From the NCBI RefSeq assembly GCF_048128805.1, contig NC_136000.1, forward strand, positions 27,158,359 through 27,222,358: a DNA stretch of 64,000 nt. The letters are read 5' to 3'. Positions 40,900 to 61,973 of this stretch are shown here, one piece after another (position 1 is the first letter of the stretch; every line of letters starts with the position of its first letter). The position numbers were made by a program, and so were the translations under genes. Source of the stretch: Centroberyx gerrardi. Lineage: Eukaryota; Chordata; Actinopteri; Beryciformes; Berycidae. The notes under the pieces were generated by a model. It saw only the letters and a list, made by a program, of their open reading frames with translations. It did not search any database and was not told the origin of the DNA.

Positions 40900-42720
40900 A
40901 TGACAGAGGCCTGGCAGCAACATGCTGTCGCTCCACCTCCGGTCGTCCACACCATCCCTCCGGGAGCTGAGAATGCGTTGGGCTGTGCCGTGTATGGCAT
41001 CGTCCTGCAGCCGGACCCTCCGTCTCTACAGCAGCAGCAGCAGCAGCAGACCCAGCACGGCCAGCACGGCCAACAACATGGTGGCCAGCAGCACGGAGGA
41101 GGGCAGCACAGTCAGCAGCAGCACCCCGCCCAGGCCCAGCAGCCTTCCCTACAGGTAGGAACCGAAGGAGGGCACAAGTGTGGGGCCTGTGGGCACGATA
41201 TCTCCCACCTGGCCAACCCACACGAGCACCAGTGCATGGTCAGTCAGGACAGGTCGTTCCAGTGCACCCAGTGCATGAAGATCTTCCACCAGGCGACAGA
41301 CCTGCTGGAGCACCAGTGTGTTCAAGTGGAGCAGAAGCCCTTTGTGTGCGGGGTGTGTAAGATGGGCTTCTCCCTGCTCACCTCTCTTGCCCAGCACCAC
41401 ACATCCCATAACAGCACCAACCCAATGAAGTGCTCGATCTGTGAGAAGACCTACCGACCCGGTTCCTCTGGCAACGCCACGCCCACTTCCTCAGCAACCA
41501 ATCCCCAGCAGCCTAACGGTGATGGGGCATCGACCAGCAGCAGCTCTTCCACCCTGCCCTTCCCCTCGGCCAGAGACCGGCCGTACAAATGCTCCGTCTG
41601 CCAGAAGGGCTTCAAGCACCTGTCGGAGCTCACCCGTCACGAGAGGGTGCACACAGGAGAGAAGCCCTTCAAGTGCGACACGTGCGACAAGGCCTTCAGC
41701 CAGTCGTCTCATCTAGCGCACCACCAGCGGACGCACAGCAACGAACGGCCCTTCAAGTGCGCTGTGTGCGAGAAGAGTTTCAAGCACCGCTCGCACCTAG
41801 TTCGCCACATGTATGCCCACTCTGGGGAGCACTTGTTCAAATGCAACTTATGCGAGCTGCACTTCAAGGAGTCGTCTGAGCTCCTCCACCATCCCTGCCA
41901 CCCGCAGGGTGCCCGCCCCTTCCGCTGCGCAACTTGTGGCAAGGGTTTCAAGCGTCCCTCTGACCTGCGGCAGCACGAGCGCACGCACTCGGAAGAGCGT
42001 CCCTTCCATTGTGATGAGTGCCAGATGAGTTTCAAGCAGCAGTACGCGTTAGTGCGCCACCGACGCACACACAAGGACCCTACCGACCGGCCGTTCAAAT
42101 GCAACCTGTGCGACAAGGGCTTCATGCAGCCCTCTCACCTGCTCTACCACCAGCACGTCCACGGCATGGACAATCTGTTCAAGTGCGCCTCATGCCAGAA
42201 GGAGTTCAGCCAGTCAGGAGAGCTGCTCAGACACAAGTGCGGCGAGTCGTCCAACAGCTCGCCCGACAAGCCGTATAAGTGTGACGTGTGCGGCAAGGGC
42301 TACAAGAAGAGCTCGACGCTACAGCGTCACCAGAACTCCCACTGCCAGGAGAAGCCCCTGAAGTGCTCGCTCTGCGACCGCCGCTTCCTCTCCTCCTCTG
42401 AATTCGTCCAGCATCGCTGCGACCCGTCGCGCGAGAAGCCGCTGAAGTGCCCCGACTGTGAGAAACGTTTCAAGTACTCGTCGGATCTGAACCGCCACCG
42501 GCGCGTGCACACGGGGGAGAAGCCGTACAAGTGTGCCAACTGCAACAAGGGCTTCAAGCAGCGGGAGCACCTGACCAAACACCAGAGCACTCACTCCAGA
42601 GAGGGCCAGTTCAAGTGTGTGTGGTGCGGCGAGCGCTTCAGCGACTTGGGCTCCCTGCAGGATCACACCGTGCAGCACACGGCCGAGGGAGGTGGCTACC
42701 CCGTGCCCCCCTGCATATAG
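40900..42720 (+). CDS. znf319: Zinc finger protein 319
   Basis: Probable nuclear DNA-binding protein with 606 residues in one exon (human ZNF319 is 582). The N-terminus MTEAWQQH, then GCAVYGIVLQPDP, matches the family start. A Gln/His-rich segment with a CAG run follows (residues about 45-85). Then come about 17 C2H2 or C2HC-like fingers, several degenerate at the fourth ligand (for example FQCTQCMKIF...LLEHQC), and a Ser/Pro linker at about residues 187-226 between fingers 4 and 5. Classical TGEKP linkers occur twice. The ATG at 40900 has a poor context (CGC before it). An in-frame ATG at 40761, joined by a GA|GTGAG splice, would add 17 residues. High GC and no introns in the finger region are normal for the family. 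It is close to usb1 in human too. Confidence 0.95.
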   Translation: MTEAWQQHAVAPPPVVHTIPPGAENALGCAVYGIVLQPDPPSLQQQQQQQTQHGQHGQQHGGQQHGGGQHSQQQHPAQAQQPSLQVGTEGGHKCGACGHDISHLANPHEHQCMVSQDRSFQCTQCMKIFHQATDLLEHQCVQVEQKPFVCGVCKMGFSLLTSLAQHHTSHNSTNPMKCSICEKTYRPGSSGNATPTSSATNPQQPNGDGASTSSSSSTLPFPSARDRPYKCSVCQKGFKHLSELTRHERVHTGEKPFKCDTCDKAFSQSSHLAHHQRTHSNERPFKCAVCEKSFKHRSHLVRHMYAHSGEHLFKCNLCELHFKESSELLHHPCHPQGARPFRCATCGKGFKRPSDLRQHERTHSEERPFHCDECQMSFKQQYALVRHRRTHKDPTDRPFKCNLCDKGFMQPSHLLYHQHVHGMDNLFKCASCQKEFSQSGELLRHKCGESSNSSPDKPYKCDVCGKGYKKSSTLQRHQNSHCQEKPLKCSLCDRRFLSSSEFVQHRCDPSREKPLKCPDCEKRFKYSSDLNRHRRVHTGEKPYKCANCNKGFKQREHLTKHQSTHSREGQFKCVWCGERFSDLGSLQDHTVQHTAEGGGYPVPPCI

Positions 42721-45700
42721 GTCCGCTAGTGAATTCCTCCATTTTGTCTGGAGACGGGCCTAAACTGACCCTTCCCCTCAGACGCACTGTCCCCTGAATC
42801 CCCTGTCCTCCTGTCTATCCCTTGCAGGCTACTCACTCAACCTAACTTTCTCCACATTTGCAGGACAGTCCTGGCTGTTGTTAATCCATTCACTCCCAGC
42901 AGTCTCATTGCTCTACTAACCCGCCTGAAGCCTAGTATTCCCCCCTTCCCTTCCCTGTCCTTTCCTGATCCCGAGGCAGCCTTCCCTCCTCGCTACCTGC
43001 GTTATCTTTTCTCTCCCACTTCTTCCCCTTTTTAAGCCTGTTACCTCCCCCTTTCCCCAGCACCCACTCTGTCAGTTGATGGCAGTGAGGTTTAATTTAA
43101 AGGGGCAACACGCGACTCCCTGTCATCAATCATACTTACTGCCAACCAAATCTGACTGTTGTGCACAGAAGCAGGTTGATCTAGCAAATACCTATATCCT
43201 CCCTAACTTCCCCTCCTTATGGACCAACCCCCTCCTTCAGAAGAGCAAAAGAATCAAAAATGTCACATCAGCCTCCATTCATTGTCTCGACAAAACCAAA
43301 CAGCCGTCACTTTTGTGTTTTGTAAATAAAGTTTGGCAGTAAGTATGCAAAAGAGAATTAAACTGACCAACCAGAGACCGTCTTGACTATCCGATGGAGG
43401 GGGGATTATTCCCTCTTTCTTTCCCCTTTCTAGCCCTCTTTCTCTCTCATGACATCCCTCCCCCTCTCCTCAATTTCTCTCTCCATCCCACATCCCATCC
43501 TCTCTCTCTCTCTTTCTCTCTCTCTCTCCATCCTTCCTTTCTTTTGCTACCTCCCTTTCCTTCTCCCTCCCTACTCCCTCCCTCAGGATATCAGGACTGT
43601 TTTCATCAGCGTCTCCAGTGCTAACAGCCTCTCGTTGTTTAGGATCGAAGGCTAAAGTTTGACTAACCCTAACACACTCACACACACACGCACGTGTTTC
43701 TTTGGTCAGGCAGAGGGTGACCAGTTTCATATCCCTTCAGTAATACCGAAACAGTGTATACATACAGACTCTTTTGGCCTGACACCTCGTGTCCTTCCTT
43801 CCTTCTGCCCCCCCGCATCCCCCCTCCCCTCACCCCCTCATCTGGGTTTTAGTATTTTTATGCTTTTTATGTATGAAGTACCCAGTATGCTCCTCAGCTT
43901 AGAAATGTTCATGTTTTTTATTATCTCATGTGAGGGGAAAGGGTGGGTGGGGGGGGTTGTAATTGTGCTATTGTGAAATGATTCCGATGATAAAAATGTC
44001 TGTGAGTGTATGTGGATGTTGATGTGGGCCACGGTGACCGTGGCCGCTCTAGTTTGTACCAAAACACCAGTATAAAAACAGCACCCTATCCCAAAGGTGT
44101 GGAGACTAACCAACCAGCCGAACTCATCATCGTTTAACAAACCCTTACGGTCGACAGCAATCTCACCCGTCAATATAGACATATATAGAAATATATATTT
44201 CACACTAATGTACCCGTCTATTCCCGCAGAGGTCAGTGCTGTTAGACTGTGTGTCCCGAACATGTCTGAGTTCGACCATTACACATCCTCTCTCAGCCTG
44301 TACATAGTACGGATGTGTGACTCTATACATACCAGTTCAGTTGGAAATGTCAAAATTTGTCTTTCTTAAAAAAAACAAAAAACTGTATCGATTTGACTGT
44401 TTTTGTATTCTTGCTACTTTTTACCATGTGAGATGTTTTGACAAATGCTTTCTTGTTGTTTTTTGTAGTCCATGTAGTGATTGTATCGGTATGTTGCAGG
44501 GAATCTCAAAGAGCACCCTGTGTGTGTGTGTGTGTGTGTGTGTGTGAGCGTGCGTGCGTGTGTGTGTGATGCTCTCCCTTTCTGAGGCGGAGAGAGAAGA
44601 ATGAACATGGTATTCTGTCAAACAGGGAAAATCCAGACTGAAGAGAATTGTATTAGAAAATGTAAGCTGCGCCTTTTTTATTTACTAACCTTTTCGGTCT
44701 GTCGGACAACTGTTTTTGCGGGATGAGCCTGCATCTTATGTTCAATTATGTTCTGTTTTTTTTTTAAGAAAATATTAAGACTGTGTTTTCTCGCTAACAT
44801 GTCACATTGGGTTTGACGTTCTGTCTGTCGGGGCGGGTTCATACCAGAGGCCCCTCCTCTCTGAATGCTATGAGATTCTAGTTACTCTCAAGAAGCCTGG
44901 AACACCAGTCGGTTCACATGTCGGTCATGATGTCCATTGTTCCTTGTTCCGTTCTTCTGTTCTGTTTTTTTTGGCAAGTAGAGCTTTTCAAGGGGAGCCG
45001 TTCCCTCCCACTACCCCCCCCCACCCCCTCCCCTACCTTTGAGTGGTGTATTTGACTCATGGTTTGAGTGCAGTATTGAAAAGTATTTAATAAGACTGGA
45101 GGAGGCAAGGAGATCGAAGTAACATTTGTGATTCTGGCTTTTTTATAACTTTTTTTTTTATTTTGGCCTTAAAGTGAGGCTAGGGTCTGCCTCCATTTTT
45201 CGATTGCTCTCCTCTTCCTCCTCTGCTCTCTGTCTCTGTCCATCGTCGTCATCACAATGCGAGGTCAGACGGCTGTTCTCGTCAGTTGTCTTCTTAGTTG
45301 ATTTTTTCCCCCAAAAAATGTGGCATTAAATAACACCAGACAACAGTTGGGACTTTAAGTGAGAAAAAAGTACTGTATATGTTTTTTTTTATGTTTTCAC
45401 ATTTGTGTTTATATTAATTTTTTTTTTAATTAATATTCTTTCAATTGATATGAATATCTATATTCTTGGAGGGAGAGACCAGGGCCTTGGGGTAGGTCGG
45501 GGTTAAAGACTTGGCAGATCGATTAATGAACTGGAAATCGAATGAGCTCTAATTCACTCATCTGTCAAGAGGTGTGCTCAGCTTTCCACGATGTGGAATT
45601 ACTTTTTATTTAAGGCCAAACAAAAAATACTGAAGGGTGGTGGTGGTGATTATTTTACTGTGATGTCAAGGATGTGATCAGGACAGGACAACCCCCCCCA

Positions 45701-46720
45701 CCCCCCACCCCCCTTAAAGAAAATCAGTTAATTAATGAGGGCGGGTCACAAATCTCCATTAGCAACGTGTCAGACAGAATCATTTTTATTTGCTGAGTAC
45801 TAGTTCACAAGGACTTTGACTTGGTTCATTGGTGCTGGCGTATTATGAGAGCTGCATAATGAAAGCAGACACCCTGGGTGCAGGACAGAACTTAACGGGA
45901 CCTCACATGCAGTGCAGACAGGACGCACTGTAAGACAGTAGACTTGACATATATACAATAGACATATACCTTCAAAAACCAAAGAACTGTTCAAGCCCAG
46001 CAGCACTGGCAACAGTAGTGAGGGGGATAGCGAGTCCGGTTGTGTGTTTATCGGGTCACGTTTTAAGTAGGCGGAACAAGTAAAGGACCAATTTTGAGGA
46101 ATTGGTAGCGAGTGGAAGGGAGTGCTGCACTTAAGAAAATGTCACATCCTGATAAATGCTGAAAAAAAAAAAATCATATCCCATAACCAACAGGCATTTA
46201 TGGAGGGTGTGAAGCGGGAGAATATCCCCTTTTTATAAGCACAAATGATTAAATCCACCCCTCAGCTTTTAAATGGAAAAGTCAGTTTTAGGCAACAGTT
46301 GACCTCTCCCACCATCCTGTCCCCCTCTCTTTTTAAGTTCCGACGAATCGCCCGGTTCCTTTTTTTATTTTTTTTAACAGTTTTTTCCCCCCTCGCTTGC
46401 CCGTCAGACCCTGGTGTCTCTTGCTCTCTGCATGCTTGCTGTGTTAGCTCCTGTATTCTCTCCCGTGGGAACTGGTGCTCTCCCCCCCCCCCGCCCTCCT
46501 CCTCCCCTCCCTCACAGCACTGTTCCCTCCTATAGCTTTTTCAAATTGTACTGTAGTTATGTGAATGATGTAGTTCAAACAAAAAAAAAAGAAAGAAAAG
46601 AAAAAAACATTGTGGCGACGTACAGTATGTGTACATTCATGCTAAGATTATCTGTATGTATGTAGCATTCAATTACACACAGCACTAACAAATAAAACTT
46701 TTTTTCATTTATAAAGTTAC
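42721..46720 (+). other. znf319 3' UTR, probably about 4 kb
   Basis: No ORF beyond low-complexity ones. Candidate polyadenylation signals are AATAAA at 43325-43330 (proximal) and 46691-46696 (distal). The stretch between is CT- and T-rich with C runs (45003-45030, 45690-45712, 46480-46500) and a GT tract at 44519-44546. No transposon was recognised inside, unlike the flanking spacers, which fits a conserved transcribed UTR. Confidence 0.55.
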
Positions 46721-46929
46721 ATGTGTTGTGTTTGATTATTCAAGCAGAAATTCACACTAGAGGCAAACCCATGACCAAATATAGAGTTTCTCCAAAAGCT
46801 AGAGCCAAGGTCTTTTTTTATAAATTTGAAATTGTTTACTGATATATTTTTCTTTTCACTCAGAAGTCAGCAGAATCCATTGCCATTTTTATAATTTGTT
46901 TTAAAGCCCACTTTCATTCTATGGCATTT

Positions 46930-47095
46930 CAGTGTGACTAATGTATTTTATTTATATGCTTTTTGAAATGTCTTGCAATTTTTAGGACTGTTTAGATTGT
47001 TAACTGTTATGTTACATTTTTTCTTTTACCCTTGTGAAGCGCTTTGTAGCAAACCGATTTTAGGTGCTAAATAAATAAAGTTGACTTTGCTGACT
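46930..47095 (+). repeat. LINE/SINE 3' tail fragment (L2-like)
   Basis: CTTGTGAAGCGCTTTGTAGC followed by GGTGCTAAATAAATAAAGTT is the sense-strand form of the fish L2-type 3' end, which also appears in antisense at 11420-11490. Only about 165 bases remain, with no coding part. Confidence 0.65.
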
Positions 47096-47327
47096 GACCA
47101 ACTAACCGACTGTTGCAAAACTGAAAGGACACTTATCTGTTTATGGACACATTTTCTGTTTTGTTGTGTTATGCAACAGTGGTAGCACTACTATGAAATA
47201 AAGTTAATTTAGGAAAAAAAGGTCACCCAAATACGCCTTGAGTCACAAACTTCCTGTCTCATTAAATGTCAGTGAGAGAAAGCGTGATGACCCTTCCCCA
47301 TGAACACACTGACATGCTCACTGACTT

Positions 47328-47455
47328 CCCAAATTAGAGTGGAATGGGCATCGTGAACAAAATTTTGCAGTTCTGCTAAAATATACTCTATTGCCAATGC
47401 GTAATTGTTGGAATTTATGTGTTGATTTATACTAATATAAATCAAACAACAAGTA
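47328..47455. repeat. Dispersed repeat sharing GAATGGGCATC block, copy 1
   Basis: GAATGGGCATCGTGAACAAA, TTTGCAGTTCTG and ATTGTTGGAATTTATGTGTT match 58160-58245 (GAATGGGCATCATGAACAAA, CTGCAGTTCTG, ATTGTTGGAATTTCTCTGTT) in the same order. Confidence 0.75.
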
Positions 47456-47589
47456 CTGAGCACACAAGCTCTTTTTCACCACAGCGCTAATTCATATTCA
47501 TTTATTTATAATGGTAACTACCTCATACAACCACAATCTGTTGGCCACTAAGTAGCCCTAATGGAGCAGTTGAGGGTTAAGTGCGTTGT

Positions 47590-47688
47590 TTAAAGGATAA
47601 GGCTGGTGTTTTTTAATGCATTGCTTACCGTCAACAAATCCGGTTGACGGTAAGCAATGCATTAAAAAACACCAGCCTTATCCTTTAA
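47590..47688. repeat. Perfect 46-bp inverted repeat (hairpin) with 7-bp loop
   Basis: The left arm 47590-47635 starts TTAAAGGATAAGGCTGGTG and ends ACCGTCAAC. The right arm 47643-47688 is its exact reverse complement. The loop is AAATCCG. No mismatch was found across 46 bases. Confidence 0.97.
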
Positions 47689-48518
47689 GGGCATTTTGAT
47701 GATAGTCTTAAAGGGAGAGGAGAGTAATTGCATCATTCACATCCACATTCCCAGCCTTTCTGGGGATGTAAACTGCAACTATCCAGTCACAGTCACTGCT
47801 TCTCTAACCTTTAGGCTACTGTCTCACCACCAAAATACATACACACCCCTAGCAAATCATAACATTTTATGAATATTGTCCAATGAAACAAATTGCAGCC
47901 AGTGCTCCAAAGTAGGCAGCAGAAATGGATCTAACTGAGCCAAATGCTGTCAGTGCATCATAGCACTGCAGATGTTAGGAACAGCTCAAGACACCCTTAC
48001 TTACCCAGGAGGTGTTGTAGCTTTGAAATAAGCTCTTCTTATTCTCGTATTCTCGCAACATGTGCTGCTGTTTCCCACTGCCAGAGGCAAGACAAGTGTT
48101 CGTCCCACCTTCCAAACTGTGATGTCAGCCTGCTGGACAGGTCTGATGAGAGCTGAAAAACACTGTCCCCTAAGGGGCGCCCAGGGATCCCCACCAAACT
48201 GACTAGAAATGTTACATTTTCTGAAGAAAATGTGTGTGCTTGCTTCAACTTGAAAAGTAAAAAGTTGAATTATTAGAAAGACTTAATGTTTTAAAGGTAA
48301 CCCCTAAGTTCAACAGCTGATAGTTGATCCTGAGTAGAATGTTCAGAACTCTTAAGTGTTATCAAAATAATTTGGAAAATTGTGAAACAGCACTGATGTC
48401 TAGGTTGAAAAGTTAACCTGGATAGAATGTTGAGAACTGTTAAAATTCTGTAAATGCCATCAGCAAGATGTAAATCACGTCTTACATGCCAATGTGACGC
48501 ATTGTGAACATTCTGAAC

Positions 48519-48800
48519 AGGTGGTTGCTACGTAAATAACAGTGGTTGCTAGGGTGTTACTAGGTGGTTGCTAGGTGACTCTGTGGTTGCTAGGGTGTTA
48601 TAAGGTGGTTGCTAGGTGATTCATAGGGGTTGCTAGGACGTTACTAGGTGTTTGATAGGTAATTGCTAGTGGTTGCTAGGCTATTGACAGTGGTTGCTGG
48701 GTGTTACTAGGTGGTTGCTAAGGTGCTACTAGGTGATGAACAGTGGTTGCTAGGTGATTATTAGTGATTGCTAGGGTGGCACTAGGAGGTTGCTAGGTAA
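48519..48800. repeat. GGTTGCTAGG-type minisatellite
   Basis: A degenerate tandem array built on (A/G)GTGGTTGCTAGG(G)TG(TT)ACTA, units about 20-30 bases. It passes into a TAG/TAGTAG-rich stretch (48800-48930) and then a GT tract. Units vary in length, so exact copy number is not stated. Confidence 0.9.
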
Positions 48801-48956
48801 GTACTAGTAGTAGTAGCAATATTAGTAGTAGTATAAGTAGTAGTGGTGCAAGTATTAGTGGATGTAGTAGTATTAGTAATGTTAGTAAAGGGCTAGCAGC
48901 AGAAGTATTATTATTAGTGTGTCCAGTGTCTGTGTAAACAACATCAGAGAGACCTA

Positions 48957-48958
<2 letters not shown>

Positions 48959-49014
<56 letters not shown>
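48959..49014. repeat. (GT)n microsatellite
   Basis: About 28 uninterrupted GT units between the minisatellite region and the csnk2a2 promoter. Confidence 0.97.
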
Positions 49015-49016
<2 letters not shown>

Positions 49017-50629
49017 CATCACACCTGGGCCAGTGTTCCATGGAAGTTGACATCACTTGCTCTGAACATTCCACCCATTAGTGTGTATTGCAAAATAATT
49101 TGAAATAAAAGTATCTTAAAAAGTATAAACAGTATTGACACAATCAATAATACAAGCATACATCAGCATCACTAGCTGAACATTAGAAAAGTTGGCATTG
49201 ATAGACACCAAAAAAGTGTCCGTAAGAAGAAGTGAAGAATGAAGAAATAGCTGAAGCAAGCAGCACACTAATAACAGTTGAATTTCATGTAATTGTATCA
49301 TATAATTCGCTGGATGTTGGCACAATGACAGAATGTATAAGGACGACTGTTTTGGTTATAGGTTCCACTCTCCTCTCTGTGGTTATCATCCCATCCAGAG
49401 TACAGACCGTTATATAATTCTGTGCCAGTCATATCTAACAACATAAATCTAAAGAAATGGAGTTCCTTGGGACAAAATACTTATCAAAGAAGGGTCATGT
49501 GGTCTAAAGCAGGATCTATTCGGGTCCCTGGTCCCTGGTACGAAAAGGTCCGGACCCCCTGCCGCATCTCCTCAACACTAGACGGCGCTGTTTCCCCGCC
49601 GCTAAATCGCATATCGCATTCCACAACTTGACCCCGGCGACGGCTTTCACATCCGGGTGGCTCGCTGCTCTTCAATCGCAATCCGCTTCCCTGCGGTCTC
49701 GACCGGGGAGGTCTCTGCAGAAGAAAGCCCCGAATCCCGGACCTCCGTCGGCTTCTTACCGGGGATCTGAGGCGCTGCTTGCCCGTACAGCCGCACATGC
49801 CGCGGGCTCCGCCGGTGGTGCACGGCGCCGAGCGCTCACCGTCGGTGCGACATCTCCGCGCTGAGGTAGCATCGCGGGCTAACGTTAGCTAACAACATCG
49901 ATCTCTCCTACTCCACCCCCTCTCTCTCCGGCCGACCACCGCTACCGACCTGTCACATCAGCAACTGATTGATACCACCGGACCACCGAGTGGGATTTTC
50001 CCTCGTCCATCGGCTCGACGAGGTCCCGGCTAGCGCAGGAAGCCCACCCCGTTGCTCCTTCACGTTTCGGATTTAGGGCCCGTTAGGAGAGTGGCTTCGG
50101 AGTTTTAACCCGTGACATTTCTATTACTAACCCCCCTCCGTGGCCTTTTATGGCTCCGTTTTGATGAAATCCGTTAATTTAAGCTAACCAACGGACGTTT
50201 CTTCTCGTCTACCTCAGCACCCCAATGCCTCCCCCTCCCCGTCTGTAACAGCTGCACTATCCTCCCTCTCTGAACCACCGACAGCCCCTTCGAGCCTCAC
50301 CGGCTCTGCTGCTTCTGACAATCCGACCAGCGAGCGCTGCTCGGCGGGCACTGACAGCGGCGCTCCCCGGCAGGCCGGCAGGCATCTCTGGGTCTCTCCC
50401 TCCCTCCCTCCCTCCCTCCCTCTCTCTCTGTCTGACTCCATCGCCTGAGGGAAGCTAGCTGGCTGGCCTGTTCGACCTGACATACACACAGACGATCTCG
50501 TTATCGGTCTGCCCTTCTACCCCCTCCCCCCCCCCCCCCCCCCCGGCCCCCCAGTTTGCCCGTGATCTCCACCCAGATCTCGGTGACCGCCACTCGCCCG
50601 CACGCAGCGCCCGAGCCACGGGTCTCGCC

Positions 50630-59541
<8,912 letters not shown>

Positions 59542-60252
59542 AACACAGGTAACTTTCTGGATAAGCAACACCGATTTTAAAGGCGGCCCATGTAGGAAAT
59601 TCTCTCTTACTGTCAGGGAAGAATGTGCTACGATCAGTCTGTGTGTTTGTTCATTTGTTTGTCTATCACGCACAATACCCAGACTCAATTTTAACAAATC
59701 TTGGGTGAATTATTTATTTCACCACTGCGCCCTAGCCTCTTCAGAATTACATTGACTGGCCCATGGGGAACACTACAATAGACCAGAGTAGTGTTCTCAT
59801 CACACCAATAAAAATGGCATGTTTTATGGACTTAATATTTTGTTAACTTTTGTAACTATGGTGCGGATGTTGCCTTATCGTATTTAAAAACAAACAAGAA
59901 AAATAATGCTGAAATGCTTAGCTATGTTATGGCTACCTTTCTTTTTTTCCATTGAGGCTTCAAAACTGATCAAAATCCACCTTAAAATATAACATCTGTA
60001 TTGGAGGAAAACTCTAAAGGAAAATAATGAGTGTTAGCTTCAGACATAGTTATAGCTAATGCTTTTATTGATCTATTGCAAGTCTAAACAATGTAGTTGT
60101 TACTGATTGGCTCAGAGGGCAACTGCATCATTCCTGGGGACGACTGTTGACTGTTGCCTTGTTTCACAAAGCAGTAGATCAATGAGAAAATCTGACATCT
60201 GGCCTCTGAAAATGGATTCTGAACTGGAAAGAAATGCCATGGTTTTTCTAAT

Positions 60253-60306
<54 letters not shown>

Positions 60307-60675
60307 CCTCCCTCCCCTACAGAAGAGGAAGAAGAAGGATGTTTGTTACCTCAACTTTGTACCCGGTTGTGACAGTAACTTTGACAAGTGTACAGTGACA
60401 ATGGATCAAAGTAACGCTGACCAGTTACACACTCACAGATATGTGCTTATGGACACACCGAGACACACCTATATATATATATATATATATACACACACGC
60501 ACACACACACACATATACACACACACAGCTATACACACACCAATGCAAACACACCCCTTATACACACACACACACACACATGCAGACACCTATACATACA
60601 CCCTCCTCCTCTGTATCAGTCTGTGATTGGCTTGTCCTGGTTCCCTGTCAAGCAGCCTGACCAATGAGCTTGAAG

Positions 60676-60726
<51 letters not shown>

Positions 60727-61160
60727 CCCCTCTCCTCTTCCCCCCTCTCCCTCTCCCCCTCCCCCTCTTCTCTGTCCCAACTCAGTCTCATGTAGGTCAA
60801 CAAGGAAAAACTACTTTTAAAGACAATTCATTCCCCTTCTATCTATCTCTCTCTCTCATCCCTCCATACTTCCTTTATATCCATCCCTCTTCGTTTGAAT
60901 CAGCATGGAGAATGAACAGGAGTGTGAGCCTGTAAATCCCCCCCCTCCCCCCCAAAATCCATCCATCCATCCCTCCGTTCGTCTGTCTGTCCCCGTCCCG
61001 ACCTGAGCCCCCCACCCCCCTTCCCTCCCTCCCCCAACAGACAGACAGACGTCTTAACACTACTCCAGTTCTGAAAGTGGCATGGTGGACTCTCTCTCTA
61101 GATAGAATGACGATGATAATGATGATGATAATAATAATAATATTAATGAAAAATAAATGA
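59542..61160 (+). other. csnk2a2 3' UTR, possibly spliced
   Basis: Seven bases after the stop is CACAG|GTAACT, a good donor. At 60321 there is a long pyrimidine tract and CCCTACAG, a good acceptor. If used, the UTR is 59542-59548 joined to 60323 onward. AATAAA at 61152-61157 would end the transcript. CT tracts (60258-60302, 60680-60722), an AT tract and CA tracts (60470-60580) fill the rest. Confidence 0.5.
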
Positions 61161-61264
61161 TTTTTATTTAGATGAACTCCTGCCTGTTGTCGTGAGTGAA
61201 ATGTGTTGCTGGCTAACGTCGGCCGCGTGCGTGTGTGTTGCATTCAAATTCGGGAAAACCTCTG

Positions 61265-61600
61265 AAACAGGCATTTAGACCATCATGGGACACTAAAACT
61301 CTCCACTGAAAGCATACTAATTAAATTCCATTAGGGCTATTTAAGGCAGGGTGACCCACCACACCTATAAAATTTCAGGGAATCTCTGGGATTCATTATT
61401 GTCTTCAAATGAAGGACAAATTTGCAGCAAATATTGAAAAATCACTTAATAAAACATCATTGTAGGTTTGTAGGTTGTAGGTTCGTACAGGGACGAACCT
61501 ACATCATATCTGAGGTAGACAACATTGACTGGCCCATATATTTAATAAAAGGCCTATATAATATCAACAAACCAATATCTGGGTCTAACCCTATAGAGAG
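61265..61600. repeat. Dispersed inverted-repeat element, copy 3 of 3
   Basis: ACCATCATGGGACACTAAAA, CTCTCCACTGAAAGC and AAGGCAGGGTGACCC match the copy at 29988-30275. The end GGGTCTAACCCTATAG is the reverse complement of that copy's start. A short internal palindrome (GTAGGTTCGTACAGGGACGAACCTAC, allowing a mismatch) is at about 61477-61502. Confidence 0.65.
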
Positions 61601-61767
61601 GATGTAGTCCCTCCTGAATCCCCCCATAGCATGAATATTGGTTGATGGGAATGTCTTGTTTTATACAGGTTACTAACATTTGATTAATTTCCAAACAGTA
61701 TTAGAATTTCAGCTGAATAACTTGGCTTCTCCTTTCAGCAACAATCCCATTTAGGTTTAAGTGCGTC

Positions 61768-61973
61768 CAGGGGTGGACTTAGTGATTTGGGGGCCCTAGG
61801 CAAATGCAAACATGGGGGGGGGGGCATGACTCGGGATTGAAATCATTTTTACTGTAACAAAAATGGCTATTTTTCAGTAAGTCAGTTTCTTTTAAATTGA
61901 TGAAAAATGTGTTCATTCTTCTTGTCTATTCCGGTCTTTCGCCTACCTTTGCCTAATGATAAGACCGCCCCTG
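61768..61973. mobile_element. hAT-type MITE with 8-bp target-site duplication
   Basis: The 206-base element starts CAGGGGTGGACTTAGTGATT and ends AATGATAAGACCGCCCCTG, imperfect inverted termini of the hAT type. The flanks are identical 8-base copies of AGTGCGTC at 61760-61767 and 61974-61981. It has no ORF. Confidence 0.9.

Larger units (their letters stand above)
46721..50629. other. znf319-csnk2a2 spacer and csnk2a2 promoter
   Basis: 46721-49500 is repeat-rich spacer: LINE tail, palindrome, minisatellite and GT tract, listed separately. 49540-50629 is CpG-rich and ends in the csnk2a2 start codon, so it contains the promoter and 5' UTR. It includes a CCCT tract at 50397-50425 and a C run at 50521-50544. 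No additional gene was seen. Confidence 0.6.

Noticed and set aside
40850-42678. Long antisense and shifted frames across znf319
   Set aside because: They are shadows of a GC-rich zinc-finger coding exon; codon patterns and family matches belong only to the plus frame at 40900.
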